60,000 bases of DNA. It comes from Adiantum capillus-veneris. Lineage: Eukaryota; Streptophyta; Polypodiopsida; Polypodiales; Pteridaceae. A program made the translations under genes and the position numbers. Under the pieces are notes generated by a model, which worked only from the letters and a program-made list of their open reading frames with translations, was not told the origin of the DNA and did no database searches. Positions 20,839 to 31,747 of the stretch are shown here, one piece after another. Position 1 is the stretch's first letter; each line of letters opens with the position of its first letter. The stretch spans positions 94,897,342 through 94,957,341 of the forward strand of contig CM043953.1 in assembly GCA_014529385.2 (NCBI GenBank), given 5' to 3'.

Positions 20839-23800
20839 TCAATAAAGTCCTGTCGTCTTGAGCATCTGCAAATGTGATTCGTATCGTAGGTTGCCGATGG
20901 TCAAGGTTGGGCCGAATATTTTGCTTTCGTGGGTGAAAAAGCCAGTGTAGAAAGCTTCTTCAAATGTTTGCATGTGGAAGCTAGGCAAAAACATAATCCT
21001 TTGGTATAGGAGGTGTAACACTTTTGGAGAAGGCTGCAATGAAAGATCGTACATCATATCAGTCACCGTGTCGGCCGTCGATAGTAGACTCGAGGTCGTG
21101 GCTTTATCTGGCGCGAACACTTCAATACAAGCTAAGAGAGTCCTGCAGATTTTCTTGAGCATCTGACATGAAAGGTCAGAAGAGCCAGTAAAGAGCTTGA
21201 TGGTGCCCGTTAGGGTTTTCACCATGTAGGCTTTACCTATTCTCTCTCCTGCCTTTGGTCCTGGCATCCTGGGATAATTAAGCCAATTTGGCTTCTTTTC
21301 TGCAATCATGCCATGCTCTTTCCAGTTTCTGACTCTTGGCACCGGGCAGAAGGTTGCATCCTCCCGGATCTCCTTTGGTGCCTCCACCAAGTAGATGAGG
21401 TAGGCTGGGTATTTGTTCAGCCAACCTTTCCTCCATCTAGGTTGTGAATCTACTATCTTCTTTGATTGTTCCTCCTTTGTGATGTCGCCTTTGTAAAGAG
21501 CGACATACTGCTCCTCCTCTATTCTCTTTTTCGTCTTTAGCCCTTCAAATTTCATCAAAGGGAAAGGCAGGCTGGGTTGCATCCACTGTTCATGGAGCAC
21601 TTTTGTGTCAAGTCCCTGAAGTCTAATAGAGATTAGGAGTCTCCTCTCCCATTCCATTTCCACCTTGGCACTCTCCTCTGCTGACTTTTCTATTTGGTCA
21701 TGGAGCCTTTGTTCTTCTTCTTCAGAGATTCTTGAAGTCGAGGCCACCTCTTGAGCTGGGGCTGGATCTTCAATTGTGGTTGCCTCTCCAGTTTCTGGTA
21801 GCTCTATGGCTGCTCCACCTGATTCTTCGTGTGGTGTCTCTGTCTCTCTTCTTTGTTGCTCTTGTAGATCTTGGAGCTGTTTGCGGAGGGCCTCATTCTC
21901 TGTCCGTAGTGTTTGATTTTCTAATGTGAGCCTCTCCTCTGCGGCCAATGATCCCTCCGCAATGTGCAACCTTTGCACTTGCTCTAATCTCAGCTCTCTT
22001 TGTAAGCTTCGGACCTGGTCTTCCAAAGCTGGTATGATAACTCCCTCTTGTTCGGTTTCTGCTCTGCTAGCTCTAGGGGTAGTCCTGAGTCTAGTGATTG
22101 TTCTTTCTTGGAGCTCGACTCTCTCCCTTAGCTCAATGAGCTCATCCTTGGTCGCCTCCAACTCATCCTCTAGCCGCTCCCTTGCTTCCTGTGCACTTGT
22201 CACTTCTCTTGAAGCCTCGGCTAGGTGGAGTATCAAGCCGTCTCTCTCGTTTTCCGCGTCATAGAGTGATGCTTTATGACTTTCAGATTCAGTCATAGCA
22301 TTCTCTAATTTTCTCTGCAACTCCGCTTCCCTTTGTTTGGCTGTCTCAATCTCTACTTCCTTTGCCTTGGACCTTTCTTTTATCTTGCTGAGCAGTTCAT
22401 GCACCATGTGCATGTCTTTTTCATCATCATCTGTCAACTCTAAAGCTCTTTCTGCCACCACCTCCACTGACTTTGGCTCTTCTAATGCTTTCGGTTCGTC
22501 CAGTTTCTCTTCACTTTCTTTTGTACTCTTTGTTTTTTCCTCCGTCCCTCTCCGTTCAGCTTGTTTTTGTAGGGTGATCCCATAAACTGCCTCAAGGGCC
22601 TCTTCTTCAGTGTATCCTATCGCTACCAGATCCTCATAATCATTTCTCTTTTGCTGAACTGGATCTATCTTCTTTTCTTTGGTCTCGGCTTCTGGCTTTT
22701 CCATAACATCTGTGTCCACCTCTACTGTGGTCTCTTCCACAATTTTTTCCGTCTTCTTCGGGCTTGGTCCATCAGTAAAAGAGGGATGTTTGTCCTCAGC
22801 TTTCTTGGATTTCCCTTTGTCAGCTTGCCCGTCTATCTCTTGAGGCTTAGTAGACTCATCTACTTTCCTTTTCCCCTTGTCGTCTTTTTTCAGCTCAGCT
22901 TTTAATTGCTGTACCTCCTCTTCAGTGTATGGCTCGACAGGTTGCTGCTCCAGAATAGCCTCCGACTCCTCATAAGCTTTAATATATTGATCGTATTGAT
23001 CAATATGTGGCCTGGCTGAGCTAGTTCCGACTTTAGTGGGGTCTGGCACCCACTTTTCTTCAAAGTCACCCTTTAGAGCTCTTTTCGCTCTAAACTGCCC
23101 CACTAGTCTTTCCATTCTTGCCGCTTTCTGACTTTTGGTTTGCTTGGGAGAAACCTTCTTCTTTACTTTCTTCCTGAGCGGCTCGTCCACATCCTCTGCA
23201 GGTTCTGAAACTACTTCTAGTTTTCGACGTGCTCTTGTGGATGCCCTCTTGGATACTTCGGGCTGTTTTTCCTCCTCGTCGGCTTCTCTAAGCCACTCAT
23301 TCTGGGAGGGAACCTTTGGCCACTGATCTCTAGCTCCAATAGCTTCATAAGCTATTCTTGTCAGAATTTCCGCTCCTCCTATGTACCTTGGCTTCTCGTT
23401 GTGCATGGCAATTACTTTCTCGTGGATGTGTTGAGCGTAATTCACCTCTTTTGGCATATTGCTCTTTAATGCCCATGTGATGGTGGTCGCAATGGCATGG
23501 GGTGGTCGTATACTTTTGCGGTCTTTTACTGCAAACATGAAGAAATTGGTTGTACAGTCGGCAAAGGGTTGCCGCTCTTGGGTCCGCCATATCTCCATAG
23601 GTTGCATTTTGCTTCTTGGGCCCATAGACCTCTATGGCCTCCCTTCTTTCCCTGACCAAGCTCCCCTTGTTGTGCAGCTTCAATGCGTCTGCAATGAGCT
23701 ATGGAGTGATCTGTACTTCTACTTTCTCTCCATCCATGGCTGTCAATGTGGCTTTTCCATCCTTCTGAATGGATGTTGCCAGCTCGTACACTCTTCTTGT

Positions 23801-24112
23801 ATCCACACCTGATGGTCTCGAGGTGAAGAAACTGTGCAAGTATGCCCTTTCCAGGTACCTGCTGATGTCTTCTGACCTGCTATAATCTACCAATTTCTAT
23901 GGGATCATAGGTACATCCACCGCTTGTCCTTGAGGATCTCTGAAAGTCCCCTGGTAGATCTTTATTCCCTCTTTCTCCAATACTGCTTCCTCCACCCAAG
24001 TTTTTGTTGGCTTGAGGGTTTCTGCTGGAATGTCAAAGGGTTCCGCTCTTGCAAGAGCATCTTTGATTGTCGGTCTTTTTCTCTTCGTTGCCGATGACTT
24101 GGCGGAATCCAT
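20839..24112 (-). pseudogene. G ORF4: long coiled-coil protein of unknown function
   Basis: This is the last gene before the 3' LTR. From ATG 24112 (MDSAKSSATKRKRPT) the frame is interrupted by TAG at 23897 and at 23699 (both CAG-type sites) and by a single-base shift near 23615 in an A run. It is then open for 928 residues (23625-20839). The N-terminal 200 or so residues look globular. A charged E/K-rich region follows, then a long heptad-type coiled coil (about residues 400-620 of the open part), a short acidic linker, and a globular C-terminal domain of about 250 residues (CPVPRVRNW, IEVFAPDKATTSSLL, FYTGFFTHES). No signal peptide or membrane segment is seen, so it is not an obvious envelope protein despite its env-like position. 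The N-terminal layout recalls plant transposon-associated 'putative plant transposon protein' families; this needs a profile search. Confidence 0.75.
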
Positions 24113-24279
24113 GGATCCTGTAACTCCAATTTCAGAAGTTAGCGTCTTTTTAGTACTGAAAGCCGAATTGAAGCTTTTAACTATTCAAATGACTTGAAAA
24201 TTGAAACATGAGCTATTCAGGGCCTAAGGATGCAAGGTAGGTGAAAAAATATGAAAAATGGGCTCAAAATCATGCTGGA

Positions 24280-25286
24280 GACATCATACGCGTATGATGT
24301 CTTTTGTGTCAAAATGACTTCATATTGGTTGTGCTTGTAGCTGATAGTGTATACATGATTATCATATGCTTGGATTTGAGTTTGGATACCATTTGGTCAA
24401 GTTTTGGCCAGTTTAGTCCAGTCCTGACTCTTAGCAAAATTTTGAAAGGGATTTGGATTTTATGATCCAACTTGGATAAAACTTGGTGGTTCACTTTCAA
24501 ATGGCATGTAGATCACTTCTGTTTGGTGGTTGAAGCCCTGAGGTGCCAAAATCACATAGTGAGACATCATACGCGTATGATGTCTTTTAGTGTATTTTTG
24601 GACCAAATTTCTCTATAAGCTTGGATTTGGCTTTAGATAGGCTTATTCAGTGGATTTATGAAGTTTGGATAGATTTTGGGCTAAAAATGGCTCTGGAGAC
24701 ATCATACGCGTATGATGTCTTTTCATCAATTTTGCATGGGATTGGTTCTGTGGACTCCCCATGTACTAGTGAAGGACTATATCTACTCAAATCTTGGTTT
24801 GGACTTGAGTATGTTGGATTTGGGCCAAAAATAGGCTTTAGGTGAAGGATTTTCTTCAATTGGGCTAATGGGGTGATCCTCTTGACCAAATGGTTCCAAA
24901 TTTCATATGTAGCATGTATTAGATATATATAATGGATGTATGATGACAAATGAGCAGTTTTGGCTCTGTAAATGCAAATAGACATCATACGCGTATGATG
25001 TCTTTTGTGTCAAAATGGTGCTTTTTGGTTCCAGATAGCTTGTAGATGTGTTAATCAACAATCCTACAAAGTTTCAATGAGTTTGGAGTTATTTTGACAA
25101 AATTAGGACCAAAAATCAATTTTATGGCCTACTTTGCGTCTTTTTGGTTTTCCTTGGGTTTTCTAGCTCCAATTCTCATGATACTTGGTTCATAGGATGT
25201 GATTAACATGTGGAATGAGGCTATGCACTCAAATGTTGAAATGGATGTGAAATTCATGCTGTAAGACATCATACGCGTATGATGTC
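24280..25286. repeat. Palindrome array 1 (five perfect 22-bp palindromes)
   Basis: Perfect palindromes with half-site GACATCATACG joined to its complement (centre ACGCGT) start at 24280, 24563, 24698, 24981 and 25265. The spacings are 283, 135, 283 and 284 bp. Most are followed by TTTT. The intervening sequence is diverged and non-coding. The array lies between ORF3 and ORF4. The same palindromes with nearly the same spacing occur in the G leader. Confidence 0.95.
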
Positions 25287-26931
25287 TTTTCTTGAAATGT
25301 TGATCTTTTTGTGCAAAGAATGCTTTGTGCTAGTGCCCTAAGCCCTGCTAACTAGTTTTCAACTTAAAAAGTCATCAGTTTAGCTAAAAAGCCCCCTTAT
25401 AGGCATTTCAGTCTCCGAAGTCGTCTTTTTGTCTTGGAGTTGAATTTCTTCAACTTTTCTTCTCGAGAGTTTCATTTCCAGCTCATTGGATATGTTGTGA
25501 AGCCATCTATTTGGTTGAACTTGACTTTGGCTCCCCGTTCTCCATCTTTCTCCATTTGGTTGCCCGAAAGCATCTTTTTCACCATCGGTAAGTGAATCAG
25601 CTTTCTTTCGGGTTTTGCTTGCAAACATAAGTCATCCATGTATATTTAAAGCTGCTTGTGAAGTTTCATTTCATTCGGTCGTCAATTTCAGTCGCTATGC
25701 CAAAATGACGCTTTGTGTGTCCGCAGCCGAATCGGTTGTTCTGACCTACTTTTGGTGGTCCAAACCTGGAGATACTCTATGGTTGCATTGTCCTTGATGT
25801 GGTTGAACTTCCTGTGAAGTTTCGTGTCGTTTCGACAATTTTTTCCTGCCTGCCTCTTGCTGGCTCTATTGACCTAGGGTTTTTCCAGTCGTTCTTTCTC
25901 GAGCTTTGAGTGTTAGAAACCCATCTTCTATACTAGGGTAACCCACCTATAAATTCTTGCAAGGTTTGGTTAGGCGGTTGTGCCACTACCTAGCATTCTA
26001 CCGCATTCCCCGTCTGCTCTTGTTTCTTGGTTTTAGTCAGTTTTCGCGACAAAAGTTAATGATAAGCATCAAAAGCTTATGGCAACGAGTCTACCTCTCA
26101 TGTTTGGTGTCCTCTGAGCTCTCGTAGCAGTCGTAGAAGGCTGTAGAAGGTTGGATGCTCCTGTGTGCTCTTTGCTCTCTCCAAGAAGGTAATAGTGAAA
26201 ATGAGCTTGAAAGTGAAGTGAAAAATACTTAACTTCGGACTTCCCGGATCACTTGTTACCAAATTTGACATGTGCTCCTATCTCGTCGTGAAATGCACTT
26301 TAGAATTTGAAATTTCTCATTTTGGACTCCGTTTGACCTGTTTCTGAGAAATCTGTCCACTTTGCCAAAATTCTGTCATTTCGGGCTTTCCGCAACTTTT
26401 CCCGAATTGTACTCAATTTTTACCATGGGTTGCCCTTGTCATTAGGATCATCACCATCTATTCTTTTCTTTTTTCTGATCTCGTTTCACCTGCTTTTTTA
26501 TTTTTCTTTTATTTTTATTAAGAAAATCATAAAAAATAAAGGAAAATAGCAAATTGAAGCCAAAAAATTCCAAACATACACAATAAATAGCTGGTAACCC
26601 TGTGTATATGAATATACACCTATTTGTGATTTCTGAACTTGGATTACCACTTTTTTCCACTTTTTAGCTCCAAACACACTCTTATTTAGTGATATTTACA
26701 CGTCTAGAGACCCAAATTCATCATTTGATCTCTTCTTGTTGCAAAACAAGGTATATAAGGGCATAAATATTATCAATATCCGCAATCAAACATAAAAATT
26801 GCAAAATCATGTAAGACACTGCCCTTGTAATATAATTTTTGTTTTTCTTTGTTTTTGTCGCTTGTAGCTGCTTTGTAGCTCCTGTATACCTGTATACCTC
26901 CCTCCCTCCTAGTCTGAGTCCTCCCGGACGA
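25287..26931. other. G inter-ORF region, no gene recognised
   Basis: This is AT-rich spacer between ORF3 and the palindrome array. Short open frames on both strands have no recognisable domain. Confidence 0.5.
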
Positions 26932-28236
26932 CTATGAAGTGTCTGTGGGTGAAGCATTGTAGTTGTTTTGGTCATAAGTTCCCAATGCAATTGTAGAGCG
27001 ATGATACAACAGTCTTTCCAATAAAGCTGCTCTTTGTTTGATTGAAGGATTGGTGGTCTGGTTTTGGGTTGGTTTTGGCACTTCGGTAGTAGAATCAGTA
27101 GACGGATTCTTCTTTACCTTGTTGTTCTTTTTCACAATCCAAATCTGCTTCCGCTTCGCTTGTGCTTGCCACAAACTCTTTGCGACCCAAACCTGCTTTG
27201 TTCTTTGTGTTGATTTCCTCGCCTTGAAATACCTAGGAGTTTCCGTTGATTGTACTGAAGGGAGTTCCTGTTTACAAATCTTTGGGATCCAAATTTGCTT
27301 GCTATAGCTTTGTGCCGTCATGAACTTCTTTGGAATCCAGATCTGTTTCACTGTCCTTGATTGTCTGGAATCACTCTGTTGTCTGGTATTGAAGACTCTG
27401 TTTTCCACCTTTGTTTCTCTGCACAACCTTTTTTGGTCTCCATACCAACTTTGACTCCGTTTTTCCCAAGGTTGAGCTGTTATATTATTGCTTGTCTTCC
27501 TTATCCACTGTTGAGAGTTCCTCGTCGAAGAGCAATCCAGTTGTATAGAAACTTTTGGTTGCCATTGCTTCTTCTTTTTCTCTGGTTGTTGTTTACCTTT
27601 GTTCTTGGATTCTTCCTTTGGAGTTGGCTCTGCTTCTTTGGTGAACTTAACTGATTGACTTTCACCTTCGTATTTGATAAGCACTGATTTAGAACTCCAG
27701 TCAATCATTGCATTGTATTGCTTCTGCCATGGTTGTCCTAGCAATAATGGATGTTGTGTAGCTTGGTCTTCAACCACGTAAAACATATGAGGATACACAT
27801 ACTGGTTAATCTGTATATGTAAAACTGTGCATCCGACAGTTTTGATTGAATTCTCAGAGTAACTCTTTAACTCTTGCTTGGCAGTTTGTAATTTAGTGTC
27901 ATTTGTCAATTGTCTATACAAACTGAGTGAAAGTAGGTTAGTTTGAGCTCCTGAATCCAATAGTGCTCTGGCTTTGATTTGGTTGGTTCCTACTTTGCAT
28001 TCAATGATGGGTTCTTCTTTGTCATTATCCATTTCTGTTATACTGACTGCGTTTATTCGTATTGCTCCTTCATTGCGTGTTTCTGACGCAGTAGTCTTCT
28101 TTTCTCCATTCTTTCCTTCGCCTCGGCTTGCGCTTCCTCCACAATCTTTTTCTTTTTCTGGACACGCAGCTTTTCTTGATGTATTTTGAGAAGCATGTCT
28201 TGGGTTAGCGGCAAAAGATACTTTTTCACTCTGCAT
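26932..28236 (-). CDS. G ORF3: second retropepsin-like protein with W/K repeats
   Basis: This intact 434-residue ORF starts at ATG 28236 and overlaps the end of pol by 11 bases in another frame. Residues 1-65 are basic and low-complexity. Residues of about 70-190 look like an aspartic protease of retropepsin type: ARALLDSGAQTNLLS carries the catalytic DSGA, and HPLLLGQPW matches the usual (I/L)LG(R/Q)PW segment. A lysine-rich linker follows, then five short repeats around (K/R)Q(I/V)W(I/V)xK between plus-strand 27119 and 27515. ORF1 already carries a protease, so this is a second, diverged copy after integrase, which is not a standard gypsy arrangement. It could process ORF4 or act as a nucleic-acid-binding accessory. 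The function is inferred from motif only. Confidence 0.72.
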   Translation of the reverse strand: MQSEKVSFAANPRHASQNTSRKAACPEKEKDCGGSASRGEGKNGEKKTTASETRNEGAIRINAVSITEMDNDKEEPIIECKVGTNQIKARALLDSGAQTNLLSLSLYRQLTNDTKLQTAKQELKSYSENSIKTVGCTVLHIQINQYVYPHMFYVVEDQATQHPLLLGQPWQKQYNAMIDWSSKSVLIKYEGESQSVKFTKEAEPTPKEESKNKGKQQPEKKKKQWQPKVSIQLDCSSTRNSQQWIRKTSNNITAQPWEKRSQSWYGDQKRLCRETKVENRVFNTRQQSDSRQSRTVKQIWIPKKFMTAQSYSKQIWIPKICKQELPSVQSTETPRYFKARKSTQRTKQVWVAKSLWQAQAKRKQIWIVKKNNKVKKNPSTDSTTEVPKPTQNQTTNPSIKQRAALLERLLYHRSTIALGTYDQNNYNASPTDTS

Positions 28237-31200
28237 CCACTATCCAATTGGGCATTTCTTCTCCGTCTAATGTAGCAAGCTTGACGGCTCCACTTGGTGA
28301 TAGATCTTTAATCACCAGAGGTCCCATCCCTCGCTTTTTAAGCTTCTTAGCATGCTGTTTCAGAGTGTAAACTAGGACATAGTCCCCAACCTTAAACTCT
28401 TTAGTCCGCACATGCTTATCAAAAAATTCCTTTTGTCGCCTTTTTTGAGCGTAGATAGAAGCTACTGCTTTTAGGCGAAGCTCGTCTAGCTTTTCCAGGT
28501 CATCTATTCTATCAGAAAGCTCGTGCCCTGTCCACTCTAGATCCTTAGCCACCCTTAAGGTTGAAATCAAGAATTCTATTGGTAAGATAGCATTTAGCCC
28601 AAAAACCATGTTATATGGGGTCGTTCCTATTGATGTTTTATATGCTACCCTATATGCCCATAATGTTGAATGCAACTTCTGGTCCCAGTCAGTTCTCGAC
28701 TCAGATACAATCTTCGTAAGGACCGTGCATATGGTTTTGTTTGTTGCTTCAGCTTGTCCGTTTGCTTGTGGATGATACGGGGATGATTTCCTATGGATTA
28801 CCATGAATTCATCTAAAGGATCTCTATCACTTCATTTATAAAATGTGTGCCTCGATCACTCACAATTTCTATTGGCAATCCATATCGTACAAAGACGTAT
28901 TCATATAGAAATTGTGCCGTGGTCCTGGCATCTGCTTTTTGAGTTGCCTTTGCTTCGACCCACTTTGTTAGATAGTCTGTAGCCACAACGATGTATTGTG
29001 CATGAGTCTTATATGCAGGAGGTGAAATGGGTCCGACATAATCAATCCCCCATTTTGCAAAAGCTCTTGCCCCCATCATTGGTCTAAGCGGCATATCATC
29101 TCTTTTAAGTGGTACTTTGGTCCGCTGACAGTCATCACACCGTTTAACGTATTCCTCAGCGTCCATATGTAATGTTGGCCACCATATTCCTGCGGCTAAG
29201 ACAAGTTTTGCTGTCTTATCACCTGAGAAATGGCCTCCACCTACTCCTCCATGAGCTTGCTCCAGGATTATCACATACTCAGACTCTGATGCGCAAATCC
29301 TAAGCTGGTTGTCTTTACCTCTCTTATAGAGTTGATCTCCTATTAAAGCGTAATCTCTAGCTTCTGTCTCTACAGATTTCTGACGAGCTTTTGACGTTCC
29401 TTCTGGGAAAGTTCTATTTGTGAGATATTCAACAATATACTGACTCCATTTCGGAGCGATCATTATCTGATATAATGTCGAATACTCTGCTGGCGGTTTT
29501 GATGAACATACAATACATACAGTGACATATTCATGTACGCTTTCTTTCATTCCTGGCCAATAGACTCCCAATTGTAACAAATTCCTATATTGTTCCTTCT
29601 TGAACAATGAAATGCACATTCCTGAACATGTGCTTCGCACAGATATATACTATATTCCTCAGGATTGATGCATAGTCGTAAAACATGATCATTTCCCAAT
29701 TGATACAACCTTCCTGCAACCAATTGAAGATTCTTGGATTGCTGAATAGCAATATGTTTCTGGTTGTATTCTCTTCTATCAAACTCTCCTCCATAGGTTA
29801 ATAGGCTAACGACATTTTGAGACCACTTCGGTATCATTTCTATGTTGAACAAGTACGCGTCTGGCATGTCGTCATCTACTCCTATAGGGTCTTCCCATTC
29901 GTCAATCGCGAAAGATGATCAGCTCTAAGATGTGTTTTTCCTTTCTTTACTACTACCGTGAAGTCGAATTCCAGTAAGATAATGAACCATCTCACTATTC
30001 TCCCGGTATTGCATGGTTTATTCACTAGGTAGAGCAAGGCTTGGTGATCCGTAAAAAACACAAACTTGTTGGCTAGAAGATAATGCCGAAATTTCTTCAC
30101 AGCATATATCATTCCTAATCCTTCTCGCTCTGTTGTGGTGTAATTCTTCTCTGCATTGTTGAGCTGTCGACTGGCGTAACAGATAGGAAAATCCATGTTT
30201 CCTTCTTCTGGCTGAGCCAGAATGCATCCTATTGCATATGCCGAAGCATCTATATGCACATGGAATATCTTCTCCCAATCTGGTGATTTCAAGACTGGAG
30301 CAGTAATGAGTGCCTCTTTCAATTTCTTGAATGATTCCTCACACTCCTCTGTCCATTCAAAGTTCACTATTAGCCTGTAAAGTGGTTGGCCTATTATAGC
30401 GTACATGTAAATGAATCGTCTATAATATCCGCAATGTCCCATAAAGCTCTGTACTTGTTTCGCATTGGTTGGTCTAGGCATATCCACTATAACTTTTATC
30501 TTCTCTAAATCCGTGGATATTCCGTTTTGTGAGACAATATGTCCCAGAATTCTGCCCTGTCAGACCATAAACACACATTTCTCAGGATTGAGAATAATGC
30601 GATATGTCCTACATTTCTCAAATACTTTTCTTAGGTGTTCTAGATGCTCATCTCTCAGAAGAGAATGTACGCATAAGTCATCCATGTATATTTCTAGAAA
30701 CAACCTTAAGTATTCTTTGAAAGCATGCGTCATCAGCCTCTGGAAGGTTACGGGAGCATTGGTTAGACCAAAAGGCATAACCCGATAAGCATAAATTCCC
30801 CACTCCGTTGCAAAAGCTGTTTTATGTTGATCTTCCGGTGCTATGGCTAGCTGGTTATATCCTGAAAAACCATCAAGAAAGGAGTATGCTGTTTTCCCTG
30901 ATACACGCTCTAGAACGTGATCAGTTATCGGCAGGGGATAATTGTCCCTGATTGTTGCAGCATTCACTTTCTTTAAGTTGACACACACTCGGAGTTTTCC
31001 GTTCTTCTTGGGTACCACCACAATTGGAGATACCCAATCGGTGTGTTCAATCTCGTATATGAATTCAACTTCCATTAGCTTATCTATCTCTTCTTTGATT
31101 CGCTTAGCAAACGTATCATTATATGTGTATGGTCTCTGTCTGCTAGGCTTTGCATCTTGTTTTAGTGGGATTGTGTGTTGGCATATCGATGGGTCAACTC

Positions 31201-31747
31201 CCTTTAAGTCCTTATAAGACCATGCAAACACATCCCTGTACTCTCTGAGAAGACTCAAAAGTCTCTCTTCCTCGCCTAGAGACAAATCTGTGGCTATGTA
31301 CACCGGTCTAAGTGTCTCACCTGGAGCTGCTAAATCCACTTTTTTTGCATCCTCCGGTCCGTCATAAGATTCGTTCTCCCTTCTCTCTCGAATAGGTTGG
31401 GTTAATACCACCTTCCTATCCTCAATTGTGAATTTCCTGTAGTGAGAGGGAACATCCATGTTTTCCTTGATTTTGGCGTTTTCGTCCTCTCCACTCTCAA
31501 TTTCTGTCGTCCAAACTTCTTTCAGAGTTTTCTTGAGCTCTCTGTACTTGTTTCTACGTTCTAACTTGGACTCCGTGTGTTCTCTGTTGCGCTTGTTCTT
31601 TACTGATTTTTCTGTTTCAGTTTTCGTTTCATTCCTTTGAACTTGATTTCTTGAGCTTCTTTTGTCTTTTCGTAAGCTCTTTTGATCATTGCCTCTCATT
31701 CTTCCAGAAATCTTGTCCTTAACACAATCTTCCGCCTTTACTAGCAT
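28226..31747 (-). pseudogene. G pol: reverse transcriptase, RNase H, integrase
   Basis: The frame starts at ATG 31747, sharing a base with the ORF1 stop. A basic N-terminal region of about 130 residues precedes RT (SPIVVVPKKNGKLRVCVNL, FLDGFSGYNQ, MPFGLTNAP, YMDDL near 30685). RNase H (FHVHIDASAYAIG, TDHQALLYL) follows, then a linker and integrase with two zinc modules, the catalytic core (WGIDYVGP, VSDRGTHF, then SPYHPQANGQAEATNK) and a C-terminal region to TGA at 28226. Breaks are TGA at 30560 (probably from CGA), single-base losses near 29891 (G run) and near 28813 (T run), and one shift near 29600. This copy therefore cannot make full-length pol as written. Confidence 0.88.

Noticed and set aside
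20839-24112. ORF4 as a true envelope gene
   Set aside because: No signal peptide, transmembrane segment or cleavage motif is visible; only the position is env-like.
24280-25286. Regularly spaced identical palindromes resembling a CRISPR array
   Set aside because: The spacers are far too long and of two sizes, the repeats are full palindromes, no cas genes are present and the context is a plant retrotransposon.
27038-27654. Plus-strand open frames rich in Phe/Leu
   Set aside because: They are antisense shadows of ORF3 with no domain and no codon logic of their own.
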